A DNA stretch of 42,312 nt from Shinella pollutisoli (lineage in GTDB: Bacteria > Pseudomonadota > Alphaproteobacteria > Rhizobiales > Rhizobiaceae): the NCBI RefSeq assembly GCF_024609765.1, contig NZ_JANFDG010000038.1, positions 1 through 42,312 on the forward strand. Direction: 5' to 3'. The position numbers and the translations under genes are program-made. Shown piece after piece: positions 24,036 to 33,600 of this stretch (position 1 is the stretch's first letter; each line of letters starts with the position of its first letter). Under the pieces are notes generated by a model. The model did not search any database. It had not been told where the DNA came from and saw only the letters and a list, made by a program, of their open reading frames with translations.

Positions 24036-24548
24036 ATGGCGCAAGACCACATCCGCTACGACATTCTCGCCCAGGACGCGCTGCGCAGCGTCATTCGCAA
24101 GGTCTTGTCCGAGGTCGCGGTCACGGGCCATCTGCCCGGCGAGCATCATTTCTTCATCACCTTCCTCACCAATGCGCCGGGCGTGCGCATCTCCCAGCAC
24201 CTCAAGGCGAAATATGCCGAGCAGATGACGATCGTCATCCAGCACCAGTTCTGGGACCTCAAGGTCACGGAAAGCCAGTTCGAGATCGGCCTGTCCTTCT
24301 CCGACACGCCGGAAAAGCTCGTCATCCCCTTCAACGCCATCCGCGGCTTCTACGATCCGTCCGTCAGCTTCGAGCTGGAGTTCGACGTGCCGGCGGCCGG
24401 CGAGGACGAGGGGGCCGCCGAGATCACCGCCTATCCCGCCGCCGAGACGGCGGCGGACGAGACGCCCGACGATCCGGCCCCGCCGGCCGGCGGCGGCGAC
24501 AAGAGCGGCTCCGTCGTCTCGCTCGATTCCTTCCGCAAGAAGAACTGA
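24036..24548 (+). CDS. sspB: ClpXP adaptor SspB (alphaproteobacterial type)
   Basis: A 170-residue adaptor that binds ssrA-tagged proteins and delivers them to the ClpXP protease. The folded tag-binding domain covers about 1-120 (DHIRYDILAQDALRSVIRKV, HHFFITFLTNAPGVRIS, the conserved MTIVIQHQFWDL, and VIPFNAIRGFYDPSVSFEL). An acidic Pro/Ala-rich linker (about 125-155) leads to a conserved basic C-terminal peptide, VVSLDSFRKKN, that docks on ClpX. The ATG at 24036 has AGGAA 7 bases upstream. It lies directly downstream of ssrA and is followed after 7 bases by the DUF4169 gene. Confidence 0.95.
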   Translation: MAQDHIRYDILAQDALRSVIRKVLSEVAVTGHLPGEHHFFITFLTNAPGVRISQHLKAKYAEQMTIVIQHQFWDLKVTESQFEIGLSFSDTPEKLVIPFNAIRGFYDPSVSFELEFDVPAAGEDEGAAEITAYPAAETAADETPDDPAPPAGGGDKSGSVVSLDSFRKKN

Positions 24549-24555
24549 GCGGGCG

Positions 24556-24765
24556 ATGAGCGGCGACGTCGTCAATCTCCGCCAGTTCCGCAAGCAGAAG
24601 ACGCGTGCCGAGAAGGAGAGGCAGGCGGAGCAGAACCGCCTCAGCTTCGGCCGCGGCAAGGCGGAGAAGGCGCTGACGCGCGCCCTCAACGAGAAGGCGG
24701 AGAAGGCCCTCGACCAGGGCCGCCGCGAGCGGCCCGGCGACGGCGACGGCCGGCAGGAGTCCTGA
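24556..24765 (+). CDS. DUF4169 family protein
   Basis: A 69-residue, very basic and helical protein (VVNLRQFRKQKTRAEKERQA, then a second Lys/Glu-rich stretch). This is the DUF4169 pattern, found in alphaproteobacteria beside sspB and a ribbon-helix-helix gene. The start lies 7 bases after the sspB stop, so the three genes form one unit. Its opening VVNLRQFRKQK is similar in style to the SspB tail VVSLDSFRKKN (V-V-x-L-x-x-F-R-K), which docks on ClpX. This likeness is my observation and may be chance. Function unknown. Confidence 0.85.
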   Translation: MSGDVVNLRQFRKQKTRAEKERQAEQNRLSFGRGKAEKALTRALNEKAEKALDQGRRERPGDGDGRQES

Positions 24766-24834
24766 TTTCAAGGACTTGCCGGAGGAACCGGAATCGCCTT
24801 CTCAGCCGGTTGAATCGATCTGCGAGGAACGGCC

Positions 24835-25065
24835 GTGATCCGCAAATATTCCACGACGCTGCACGGCCACCGCACCAGCTTCTCGCTCGAGACGGCCTTC
24901 CACGACGAACTGGCGGCGATCGCCCGCGACCGCGGCCTGCCGCTCGCCGCCCTCATCCGCGAGATCGACGACGCGCGCCCACCGGAGAGCAACCTCTCCT
25001 CGGCGCTGCGGCTCCATGTGCTGGAATGGCTGCGCGGCCGGCTGCGCGACGCCGCCGTCAGTTGA
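24835..25065 (+). CDS. ribbon-helix-helix domain protein
   Basis: A 76-residue protein with an Arc/MetJ-like fold of the RHH_4 type: strand RKYSTTLHGHRTSFSLE, then helices AFHDELAAIARDRGLPLAALIREID and SSALRLHVLEWLRGRL (first helix pair read as AFHDELAAIARDRG and LPLAALIREID). It should bind DNA as a dimer, possibly repressing its own unit or other genes. The start is a GTG with GAGGAA 5 bases upstream. It is third in the sspB-DUF4169-RHH unit. The stop overlaps the convergent AsmA-like gene by 8 bases (25058-25065). Confidence 0.88.
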   Translation: MIRKYSTTLHGHRTSFSLETAFHDELAAIARDRGLPLAALIREIDDARPPESNLSSALRLHVLEWLRGRLRDAAVS

Positions 25066-28000
25066 CGCCCGGCAGGGTCCCGAAGTCGAGCACCTCGCCG
25101 CCCGCGCCGCTGCTTCCGTCGACCGGCGGCAGCTCCCCGCCCCGCTCCACGCCCTCGCCGGGAAGTGCCGGCAGGCGCTCCCGGCGCGTCCGTTCCTCCG
25201 CCTCGCGCGCCTGCTCCGCCCGCTGCTCTGCGCGCGCACGGGCGGCCGCCTGCCCCGCCTCGATGCGGCGGCGCGCCTCCTCGGCGGCCTCGCGGCGGGC
25301 GCGCTCGGCCGCCTCCACCGCCTCCCGCTCGCCGCGTTCCCGCTCGGCCCGCTCGCGCGCCTCGGCCCGGCGCCGCTCCTCTTCCTCGCGCAGGAGGCGG
25401 TCGGCCTCCTCGCGCGCCGCGCGCGCCTCGGCCCGCGTGCGGTAGAGCGCGGCCTCGCGGCGCAGGCGCTGCTTTTCCAGCACGTTCGCCTGGAGCGTCT
25501 CGACGCGCCGGCGCTCCGCCTCGAAGCGGCGCAGCGACAGGTAGTTGGCGAGCGGCTGCACGTCGAGCTCGAAGCCGGGCGCATCCATGAGGCCGCGGAA
25601 GCCGAGCACCACCTCCGGCTCGGCCCCGGCGAGCGCTTCCTCGCCGGCATCGAAGGCGACCGACAGCCGGGCGTTCATCGTGCCTTCGGCGAGATCGACG
25701 TCCGCGTCGCCGGAAAGCCGCGCCCTGCCGTCCTCCGCCGCCACGCTCTGCACGCGCAGCTTGCCGCCGGCAAGCGCCACCGGAATGGCGAGGCCGCCGA
25801 GCGACGTCTTCCCCTTGACGATCTCGCGCGCGGCAAAACCCGCCACCTTCTCCGGCGTGATGTCCCCCTCGATGCCGTCCGCCGCGGCGAGAAGCGCCGG
25901 GAAGGCGCCGGTGTCGATCCCCGCGAGCGCCAGGCCGGAGACGCGCAGTTCGCCCGAGCCGCTCGCGCCCTCGACCATGGCGCGCACGCTCTTGCCGGCG
26001 GCGTCGACGGCGAGCGTCGCATCCGCCCGGCCCTCGGCGACGACGCCCTCCGGCCCGCTCCAGACCAGCCGGGAAAGGTCGATGCCGGACAGCTCCGCGC
26101 GCGCCTCGAACAGGCCGTTCTCCTCGGCACTGGCGACCTTCAGGCGACCGGAAAGCCGGCCGCCGAGCCAGTCGCCGGCCATGTCGTTGAGCGTGAGCTC
26201 GCCGCCCCTCCAGCCGAGCTCCGCGCGAAAACCCGAGACGGCGCCGTAGAGGCCGGGCCAGAAGGTGCCGGCCTCCAGCATCACCGCCACGTCGGCGGCC
26301 TCCAGGATCGGCCGGGCGAGCGCGCCGGCGTTGAGCCCGCCGTCCAGCGGATCCGTCACCGGCCCGGCGACAGCCTCGGCGAGATAGGCGAAATCGACGC
26401 TGTCGAAGCGCAGCGTGCCGCGGGCCGCCGGCACCGCCGCCGTGCGGTCGAGCGTGAGATCGCCGGAGAAGGCGTTGCGGTCGGCCTTGCCGGCGATGTC
26501 GGCGACGGCAATCTCGCCCGCCGTGGTCGCGACCGAGGCGGCGAGCGTCAGCGGCAGGCCGGCGCCCGCCTGCGGCATGGCGATGCCGTTCATCAGCAGG
26601 TAGGGCTCGATGTCGCCGCTCTCCAGCGAAACGGCGAGCGCGCCGGAAAGGAAGTCGCCGGCCGCAAGCGCGGCCGTGCCCTTGGCCGAGAGCGACGTGC
26701 CGCCGGCCTTGAAGGTCGCCGTCACGCTGGCCGGCCCCTCCTCCGGCTGCACGGCGCGGAAGGTGATGCTGCCGTCCGGCTCGGCGTCGAAGGGCAAGGG
26801 GTCGAGCCCCGCCTGGCCGGCGAGCACGACGGTGCTCGGGTTGAACAGGCTCCCCTCCAGCTCGAAGTCGCGGCCGGCCAGGAGATCGGCGAGGGTGGCG
26901 GCGGAGAGGCGGAACTCGACGCGCCCGTCGTTGACGGGGCCTGCGAGCGTCAGCGTCGCCGGGCCGCCCGCCTCGCCGGGAAGCGAGGCGCGCACGGTGA
27001 GGTCGGCGCCGTCGTAGTAGCCGGCATTGGCGACGAAGCGCGACAGCAGCGGATGGGCGGGCAGATGCCGCGCCAGGAGCTCGGCGACGGGGCGCATGTC
27101 CTGCGCGTTCAGCCGCAGGTCGATGCCGGCGCTCGGCGACGCGAGCCCGCCGCCGAGCGTGCCCTTGGCGGAGAGGCGCGCGCCTTCGAGCGAGGCGACG
27201 TCCAGCCGGTCGAGCGCAAGCGCGCCGTCGCGCACGGACAGCACGGCGTCGACGCCCGACGCCCGCTCGCCGAAGGCCTCGAAACGGTCGGCCTTGAGGT
27301 CGAGCGCGATGGAATGCTCGAGCACGCTGCCGAGCGAGGCGTCGCCGGCGACGAGACCCACGAGGGCGCGCAGCGAATCGAACCGCACCTCGTTGCCGGC
27401 AAGCTCGACGGAGAGCGTCGGCGCCGCATCCGGGCGCGACTCCCGCTCCAGCCGGCCGGTGAGCGTGGCGGGGCCGACGGCGATCTCCAGGGTCTCGAAG
27501 CGCTGCAGCTCGTCGCGCAGATCGACGCGGGCGGAGAAGCCGGCGGTCTTCAGCTGGCGGATCTCCGGATCGACGGAGCCGGCGAGCCAGGCCGCAAGGC
27601 CAGAGGGCTGGTTGGAGGCGACGACCAGGTCGCCGACGAAGCCGCGCTCGCCCTTGAGCGTCAGCCGGCCCTTCGCCTCCAGCGCCGTGCGGCCGGGAAG
27701 AAGCGCGTCGGCGCGGCCGATCCTCCAGCCGTCGCCGTCGGGCTCGACGTCGAGCCGGATCTCGCGCACCGTCGTGTCGCCGACGACGATGGCCGGCAGC
27801 TTGAGGCTCGCCCGGCCGGGCACCTGCGGGATCGGGATGTCGGCGGCGATCGCCAGCAGCGCCTGCAGCCGCTGGCGCACGGAAAGCTGTGGGTCGCGCC
27901 CGGTCTTGCCGGACTCGCCGCTGGCGCCGATGCGGCTGACGTCGATCTGCTGGCCGTCGGCGATCAGCAGGAACTCGGGCGCGCGGCCGGTGTCGAGCGT

Positions 28001-28870
28001 CGCCTCGCCCGTCACCACGTAGGGATCGTCGCGCGGCCCCGCTTCCAGCCGGTATTCGGGAACGCGCAGCCGCTCGTTGGAAAGCTCGAACTTGCCGGCG
28101 ATGCGGATCGGATCGGCCGGTGCCTCCTCCTCCGGTTTTTCGGAAAGCGTGAAATCGCCCTGATATTGCGGGCGGAAGTCGACGATCTTCAGCGCACCGT
28201 CGAGATCGGCGACGAAGGGCAGCGCGTCGGGCACGACATGCGCGCGCATCGTCAGCGTGCCGTCCTCGTCCAGCTGGCCGCTCGAAAGCTGGAAGCTGCC
28301 GCTCTCTCCGTCGAGGCTTCCCCGCCCGTCGATGCGCCACGGGCCGGACAGCGAGCGGGCGACGATCTGCGCGTCGAGCCCGGTGACATGGCGCGTGCGG
28401 CCGGTCTGCTCGTCGACGAACTCGATCTCGCCGCCGCTCACCGTGACGTTTTCCAGCACAACGGTACGGGCGGGGATGGCGGAGCGTCGGCCCCGCACCC
28501 AGTCGAGCGTGCCGTCCGAAAACAGCTTCACCCGCGCCTTCGGCTCCTCGATGCGCATGTCGAAGATCAGCGCCTCGCCGGACAGGAACGGCGCCAGCTC
28601 CGCGTCCATCGAGAAGCGCGCGACCTCCACGAGCGGCGCGCCGTCCTCCGGCTCGCCGACGCGCACGTCGTTGAGCGTCACAGACGGAAAGGGCAGGATG
28701 CGCGCGTCGACGCTGCCGTGGACAACGACGGTGCGGCCCATGATCCGGCTCGCCTCGCGCTCGAAATCCTGGCGGAACGTCGTCCAGTCGACGAAGAGCG
28801 GCGCCAGCAGGGCCGCGAAGAGCACCGCCACCACCAGCCCGCCGATGAAGAGCATGATCCTAGACAGCAC
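25058..28870 (-). CDS. AsmA-family protein with C-terminal charged helix
   Basis: A 1270-residue protein anchored by an N-terminal transmembrane segment (about 5-26, IMLFIGGLVVAVLFAALLA), with most of the chain in the periplasm. The early part (FVDWTTFRQDFEREASRIMGRTV, then SVTLNDVRVGEPEDGAPLVEV; each read in parts) is the AsmA start, and the long repetitive beta-rich middle is typical of the bridge-like lipid transfer proteins AsmA/TamB/YhdP. Residues about 1120-1240 differ: Arg/Glu/Ala-rich, predicted as one long charged helix or coiled coil, before a Gly/Pro tail. The start is GTG 28870 (GAGG upstream); ATG 28855 is an alternative. It is last on a strand block after the FAD-linked dehydrogenase (51-base gap). 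It is likely involved in outer-membrane lipid or protein homeostasis. Confidence 0.87.
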   Translation of the reverse strand: MLSRIMLFIGGLVVAVLFAALLAPLFVDWTTFRQDFEREASRIMGRTVVVHGSVDARILPFPSVTLNDVRVGEPEDGAPLVEVARFSMDAELAPFLSGEALIFDMRIEEPKARVKLFSDGTLDWVRGRRSAIPARTVVLENVTVSGGEIEFVDEQTGRTRHVTGLDAQIVARSLSGPWRIDGRGSLDGESGSFQLSSGQLDEDGTLTMRAHVVPDALPFVADLDGALKIVDFRPQYQGDFTLSEKPEEEAPADPIRIAGKFELSNERLRVPEYRLEAGPRDDPYVVTGEATLDTGRAPEFLLIADGQQIDVSRIGASGESGKTGRDPQLSVRQRLQALLAIAADIPIPQVPGRASLKLPAIVVGDTTVREIRLDVEPDGDGWRIGRADALLPGRTALEAKGRLTLKGERGFVGDLVVASNQPSGLAAWLAGSVDPEIRQLKTAGFSARVDLRDELQRFETLEIAVGPATLTGRLERESRPDAAPTLSVELAGNEVRFDSLRALVGLVAGDASLGSVLEHSIALDLKADRFEAFGERASGVDAVLSVRDGALALDRLDVASLEGARLSAKGTLGGGLASPSAGIDLRLNAQDMRPVAELLARHLPAHPLLSRFVANAGYYDGADLTVRASLPGEAGGPATLTLAGPVNDGRVEFRLSAATLADLLAGRDFELEGSLFNPSTVVLAGQAGLDPLPFDAEPDGSITFRAVQPEEGPASVTATFKAGGTSLSAKGTAALAAGDFLSGALAVSLESGDIEPYLLMNGIAMPQAGAGLPLTLAASVATTAGEIAVADIAGKADRNAFSGDLTLDRTAAVPAARGTLRFDSVDFAYLAEAVAGPVTDPLDGGLNAGALARPILEAADVAVMLEAGTFWPGLYGAVSGFRAELGWRGGELTLNDMAGDWLGGRLSGRLKVASAEENGLFEARAELSGIDLSRLVWSGPEGVVAEGRADATLAVDAAGKSVRAMVEGASGSGELRVSGLALAGIDTGAFPALLAAADGIEGDITPEKVAGFAAREIVKGKTSLGGLAIPVALAGGKLRVQSVAAEDGRARLSGDADVDLAEGTMNARLSVAFDAGEEALAGAEPEVVLGFRGLMDAPGFELDVQPLANYLSLRRFEAERRRVETLQANVLEKQRLRREAALYRTRAEARAAREEADRLLREEEERRRAEARERAERERGEREAVEAAERARREAAEEARRRIEAGQAAARARAEQRAEQAREAEERTRRERLPALPGEGVERGGELPPVDGSSGAGGEVLDFGTLPGVN

Positions 28871-28921
28871 GCCGCACGCCTCGATTTCCGTTCGATGCCA
28901 GAAGGATAACGCGAATATGGG

Positions 28922-30334
28922 CTAGGGCGTCGAAAAAATCTTGCCCGGATTGAAAATGCCGTCCGGATCGAGCGCGTGCTTGATCGCCGCCATCAGCGTA
29001 ACCGCACCGCCGAGCTCGCCCGGCAGGAACCCCTGCTTGCCCTGGCCGATGCCGTGCTCGCCGGTGCAGGTGCCGTCCATGGCGAGCGCCCGGCCGTTGA
29101 GACGGGCGACGAAGGCCTCGGCGGTCGCCACGCCCTCCGGGTCCTTGTCGTCGAACAGCAGCGAGACGTGGAAATTGCCGTCGCCGGCATGGCCGACGAT
29201 GGGCGCCACGAGGCCGTGCGCCTCGATGTCGGCCTCCGTCTCCGCCACGCAGTCGGCAAGCCGCGAGATCGGCACGCAGACGTCGGTGGCGAGCACGGCG
29301 TGCCCCGGCCTCAGCGCCTTCGCCGCCCAGTAGGCGTCGTGCCGCGCCTTCCACAGCTTCGCCCGCTCCGCCGCGTCCGCCGTCCAGCGGAATTCGCCGC
29401 CGCCGCATTCGGCGGCGATCGCCCCGAACTCCTCCGATTGCAGCCGCACGCTCTCCTCGTTGCCGTGGAACTCGACGAAGAGCGTCGGCTGCTCGGCGAG
29501 CGAAAGGCCGGAATAGGCGTTGCAGGCCGCGACCTGCAGCGTGTTGAGAAGCTCGATGCGCGCGACGGGGATGCCGAGCTGGATCGTCATGATGACGGCG
29601 TCGGAGGCGTCCTTCAGCGTCGGGAAGCCGCAGACGCCGCCGGCGATGACGGCGGGGATGCCCTGGAGTCTCAGCGTGACAGAGGTGAGCACGCCGAGCG
29701 TGCCCTCCGCGCCGACGAAGAGCCGGGTGAGGTCGTAGCCGGCCGAGGATTTTCGCGCGCGCCGCGCGGTGCGGATCTCCTCGCCGTTCGCCGTCACCGC
29801 GGTGACGGCGAGCACATTGTCCTTCATCGTGCCGTAGCGCACGGCATTGGTGCCGGAGGCGCGCGTCGACGTCATGCCGCCGATCGAGGCGTTGGCGCCG
29901 GGATCGATCGGGAAGAACAGGCCGGTGTCGCGCAGATAGGTGTTCAGCTCCTCGCGGGTGATGCCCGGCTCCACCGTGCAGTCGAGGTCCTCCGCATTGA
30001 CCGCGATGACCCGGTTCATGCGGCTGAAGTCGATGGAGATGCCGCCGGACGGCGCGTTCACCTGCCCCTCCAGCGAGGAGCCGGTGCCGAAGGGGATGAC
30101 CGGCACCTTGAGCGCCGCGCAGATGGCGACGGCCGCCTTCACGTCGTCGGCGCTCTCGGCGAAGAGCACGCCGTCGGGAAGCTGCGCGGGGATATAGGTG
30201 GTGGTATGGGCGTGCTGGCCGCGGATCGCCGCCCCCGTCTGGAAGTTCGCGCCGAAGCGGGCGGAAAACCGCCCGAGCGCCTCGGCGATCGCCGCCTCGT
30301 TGCGCTCGCCGCCCCTGATGTCCGACAATGCCAT
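28922..30334 (-). CDS. FAD-linked D-2-hydroxyacid dehydrogenase (D-lactate dehydrogenase/GlcD-like)
   Basis: A 470-residue flavoprotein of the vanillyl-alcohol oxidase fold. The PCMH FAD-binding domain (about 40-220) has VPVIPFGTGSSLEGQVNA and the diphosphate-binding FFPIDPGANASIGGMTSTRASGTNAVRYG (FFPIDPGANASIGGM, TSTRASGTNAVRYG). The C-terminal FAD-oxidase domain has the metal/substrate site VGHAGDGNFHVSL and ends with TCTGEHGIGQGKQGFL. The pattern and length match cytochrome-linked D-lactate dehydrogenases and the GlcD subunit of glycolate oxidase. No glcE or glcF gene is adjacent, so D-lactate is the better guess. The ATG at 30334 has GGAGGG 7 bases upstream. It is separated from the RND permease by a 280-base gap filled by a palindromic repeat element. 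Confidence 0.92.
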   Translation of the reverse strand: MALSDIRGGERNEAAIAEALGRFSARFGANFQTGAAIRGQHAHTTTYIPAQLPDGVLFAESADDVKAAVAICAALKVPVIPFGTGSSLEGQVNAPSGGISIDFSRMNRVIAVNAEDLDCTVEPGITREELNTYLRDTGLFFPIDPGANASIGGMTSTRASGTNAVRYGTMKDNVLAVTAVTANGEEIRTARRARKSSAGYDLTRLFVGAEGTLGVLTSVTLRLQGIPAVIAGGVCGFPTLKDASDAVIMTIQLGIPVARIELLNTLQVAACNAYSGLSLAEQPTLFVEFHGNEESVRLQSEEFGAIAAECGGGEFRWTADAAERAKLWKARHDAYWAAKALRPGHAVLATDVCVPISRLADCVAETEADIEAHGLVAPIVGHAGDGNFHVSLLFDDKDPEGVATAEAFVARLNGRALAMDGTCTGEHGIGQGKQGFLPGELGGAVTLMAAIKHALDPDGIFNPGKIFSTP

Positions 30335-30398
30335 CGCCAAACCCTCCATCTCACGAGCAGGGCTATCGCATATGGAGCAGGCCATTGCCACATCTTCC

Positions 30399-30526
30399 CC
30401 TTCTCCCCGCGGGGAGAAGGTGGCCCGAAGGGTCGGATGAGGGGGCGATGCGGACGCAACGCCGTGCTTTCCCGCCTCATCCGCCTGCCTATTCTCCTTC
30501 TCCCCGCGGGGAGAAGGAGAATAGGC
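30399..30526. repeat. RIME-like palindromic intergenic element
   Basis: The 280-base gap 30335-30614 holds a symmetrical element. A perfect 22-bp palindrome (30399-30420) and a perfect 40-bp palindrome (30487-30526) share the core CTTCTCCCCGCGGGGAGAAG. Between them an inverted pair CGGATGAGG (30434-30442) / CCTCATCCG (30475-30483) completes a larger inverted repeat. The core followed by GTGGCCCGAAGGG is the hallmark of the intergenic mosaic elements (RIME type) known from Rhizobium and relatives. It could form strong hairpins in the RNA downstream of the RND permease. I see no gene in the gap. Confidence 0.8.
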
Positions 30527-30614
30527 ATCGCCGCAATCCATACGCGATAATCCCCGTCTCGCGGCGTAATGTGCAAATTGGCGCGCGGCTGTCCAGCGGC
30601 AAAGTTCTGCCGCG

Positions 30615-33600
30615 TCACTCCGCCGGCTGCGGCAGCGCCGCGGGCTCCGGCCGCGCGGCAAGGGCGGCGGCCTGGTCCATCTCGGCCTGCAGGCGCTTCT
30701 CCTCGTCGGCATGCGGGCTCGTGAAGCGGGCGATGACGAGATAGGCGACCGGCGTCAGGAACAGGGTGACGACGGTGGCGAGCCCCAGCCCGCCGACCAG
30801 CACCCAGCCGAGCGCGATGCGCGCCTCCGCCCCCGCCCCGCTCGCCAGCACCAGCGGCAGCGCGCCGACGACGGTGGCGATCATCGTCATCATCACCGGG
30901 CGGAGCCGGATGTTCGAGGCGTTCTCGATGGCGCTCCTCACATCCTGGCCGCGGTCGCGCAGCTGGTTGGCGAACTCGACGATGAGGATGCCGTTCTTCG
31001 CCATGATGCCGACGAGCAGCACCAGCCCGATCTGGCTGTAGATGTTGAGCGTCGTGCCGGTGACGATCATCGCGAAGACGGCGCAGGCGAGCCCGAGCGG
31101 CACCGTCGTCATGATGATCAGCGCGCTGACGAAACTCTCGAACTGTGCGGCGAGCACGAGGAAGATGATGACGATGGCGAAGCCGAAGGTGATCATCAGG
31201 CCGCTGGCGTTCTCGTTGAGCGTGGCGGCCTCCGCCATCGGCGCGACGCGCGCGCCGGGCGGAAGGAGCGGCTCGGCCATCCGCTCGACGATCTGCAGCG
31301 CGTCGCCGAGCGCCATGTTGTCCTTCAGCCCGACGGAGACGGTGACGGAGCGCAGCTGCTGCTCGCGCGAGAGCTGCGGGGCGACCGCCTTCTCCTCCAG
31401 CGAGGCGATCGAGGACATCGGCACGATCTTGCCGTCGCCGGTCTTGAGGAAGATGTTCTCGAGATCCGTCGGGTCGTTGATCGGGTTGGTCGTCGACGAC
31501 AGGATGACCGGATAGGACTGGCCCTCGACATAGATGTCGACGACGCTCGTGCCCTCCAGCATGGCCTGCAGCGCCGAGGCGAGCCCGGTGATGTCGATGC
31601 CGAGGTCGGAGGCGCGGTCGCGGTCGATGGTGACGGACAACTGCGCCTGGTTGGCCTCGTAGTTGAGCCGCACGGTGTCGAAGCGCCCGTCGTCCTCGAT
31701 CGCCCGCTGCAGCTTCGCCGAGGCCTCGCCGAGCTTGGTGTAGTCGTTGCCGAGCAGCGCCACCTGCAGGCCGTTGCCGGCGCCGCGGATGCCGAGGCTG
31801 TTCGGCTGGATGGCGAAGGCGTTGACCGAGGGGATGGTGCGCACCGCCGCGTTGATGTCGGCGACGATCTCCTGCTGCGTGCGCTCGCGCTCGCTCCAGG
31901 GCGCGAGCGTCAGCACCATGAAGCCGCTGTTGGCCGAGCTCCCCTGCCCGGAGATGGAGAAGATGTTGACGATCTCGCCGCTGTCGTAGAGCGGGCGCAG
32001 CTTGTCCTCCACCAGCTTCATCTGCTGCTGCGCGTAGTCGAGCGACACGCCCTGCGGGGCGGCGACGCGCATCATCACCATCGCCCGGTCCTCGGTCGGC
32101 GTCAGCTCCGATTTCAGCGTGAGATAGCCGCCCGCGCCCGCCACCGTGAAGAGGCCGGCGACGACGAAGACGACGAGCGGCGCGCCGAGGCAGGCATGCA
32201 GCGCCCGCCGGTAGACGCCGGCAAGCAGCCCGCCGAGCCGCCCGAGCGGGCTGCCGCCGTGGCCGTGCGCCATGTCCTTCTTCAGCATGCGCGAGGCGAG
32301 CATCGGGCAGAGCGACAGCGCCACGAAGGAGGAAAGCAGCACCGCGAAGGCGAGCACGAAGCCGAACTCGCGGAAGAGCCGGCCGGTCTGCCCCGGCAGG
32401 AAGGAGAGCGGCAGGAACACGGCGACCAGCGTCGCCGTCGTGGCGATGACGGCAAAAAATACTTCGAGCGTGCCGAGCACGGCCGCCGCCCGCGGTCCCA
32501 GACCCTCGCCGCGGCGCCGGACGATGTTCTCGAGCACGACGATGGCGTCGTCCACCACGAGCCCCGTCGCCAGCACGATCGCGAGCAGCGTCAGGATGTT
32601 GATGGAGAAGCCGGCGAGATAGATCGCCGCGATCGTGCCGACCAGCGCGATCGGCATGGAGATCGTCGGGATCAGCGTCGCGCGCCAGTCGAGCAGGAAG
32701 AGATAGATGACGAGCGTGACGATGAAGACGGCGACGGCGAGCGCGATCTCCACCTCGTGGATCGCCCCGTCGATGAAGACGGCGTCGTCGCTGGTGATCG
32801 TCAGCGTCGTGCCCTCGGGCAGGATGTCGCCGAGCCGCGCCACGACGCCCTTCACGCCCTCGGAGATGTCGAGCGTGTTCGACTGCGCCTGGCGGATGAT
32901 GCCGAGGCCGATGCCCTGCCTTCCGTTCGAGCGCAGCGCCGTCGAGCCGGTGTCCGGCCCGAGGGTCACCGAGGCGACGTCGCGCAGGCGCACGCGGTTG
33001 TTGATGAGGAGGTTGCCGAAGTCCTCGGGCGTCGCGAGGTCGGCGGTCGCCCGCACGCTGATGTCCTGGTTGACGCTGGTGAGCGAGCCCGCCGGCACGT
33101 CGAAGGAGGCGGTGGCGAGCGCGGCGCGCAGATTCGCGACCGTGAACCCCCGGCTCGCGAGCTTGGCCTGGTCGACGTCGACGCGGAAGACCTTCTCCTG
33201 GTCGCCGTAGACGGCGACGTCGGCGACGCCGCTGACCGCCGCGAGCCGGTCGGAGATCTCGTTCTCCACGAGCAGCGTCATGTCCTCCATCGACAGGCGG
33301 TCGGAGGTGAGCGCGAGCCGCATGATCGGCTGGCTGTCGGCGTCGGCCTTGACGACGCGCGGCTCGTCGGCGCCGTCGGGCATGTTGTTGGAGACGCGGC
33401 CGAGCGCGTCGCGCACGTCGTTCGCCGCCTGGTTCACGTCGCTGGAATCGGAGAATTCCAGCGTGACGCGGCTGCGGCCGAAGGAGGATTGCGAGGAGAT
33501 GCTCTGGATGCCCTGGACGCGCGAGACGGCGCCCTCGATGACGGTGGTGAGCTCGCGGTCGACCGTCTCGGGCGAGGCGCCGTCGAAATCGGTCGTGACG

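Noticed and set aside
25016-28909. 1297-codon open frame on the plus strand opposite the AsmA-like gene
   Set aside because: It is the antisense shadow of a high-GC gene: the translation is Arg/Ala/Gly-rich without domains, while the minus strand encodes a recognisable AsmA protein with a membrane anchor.
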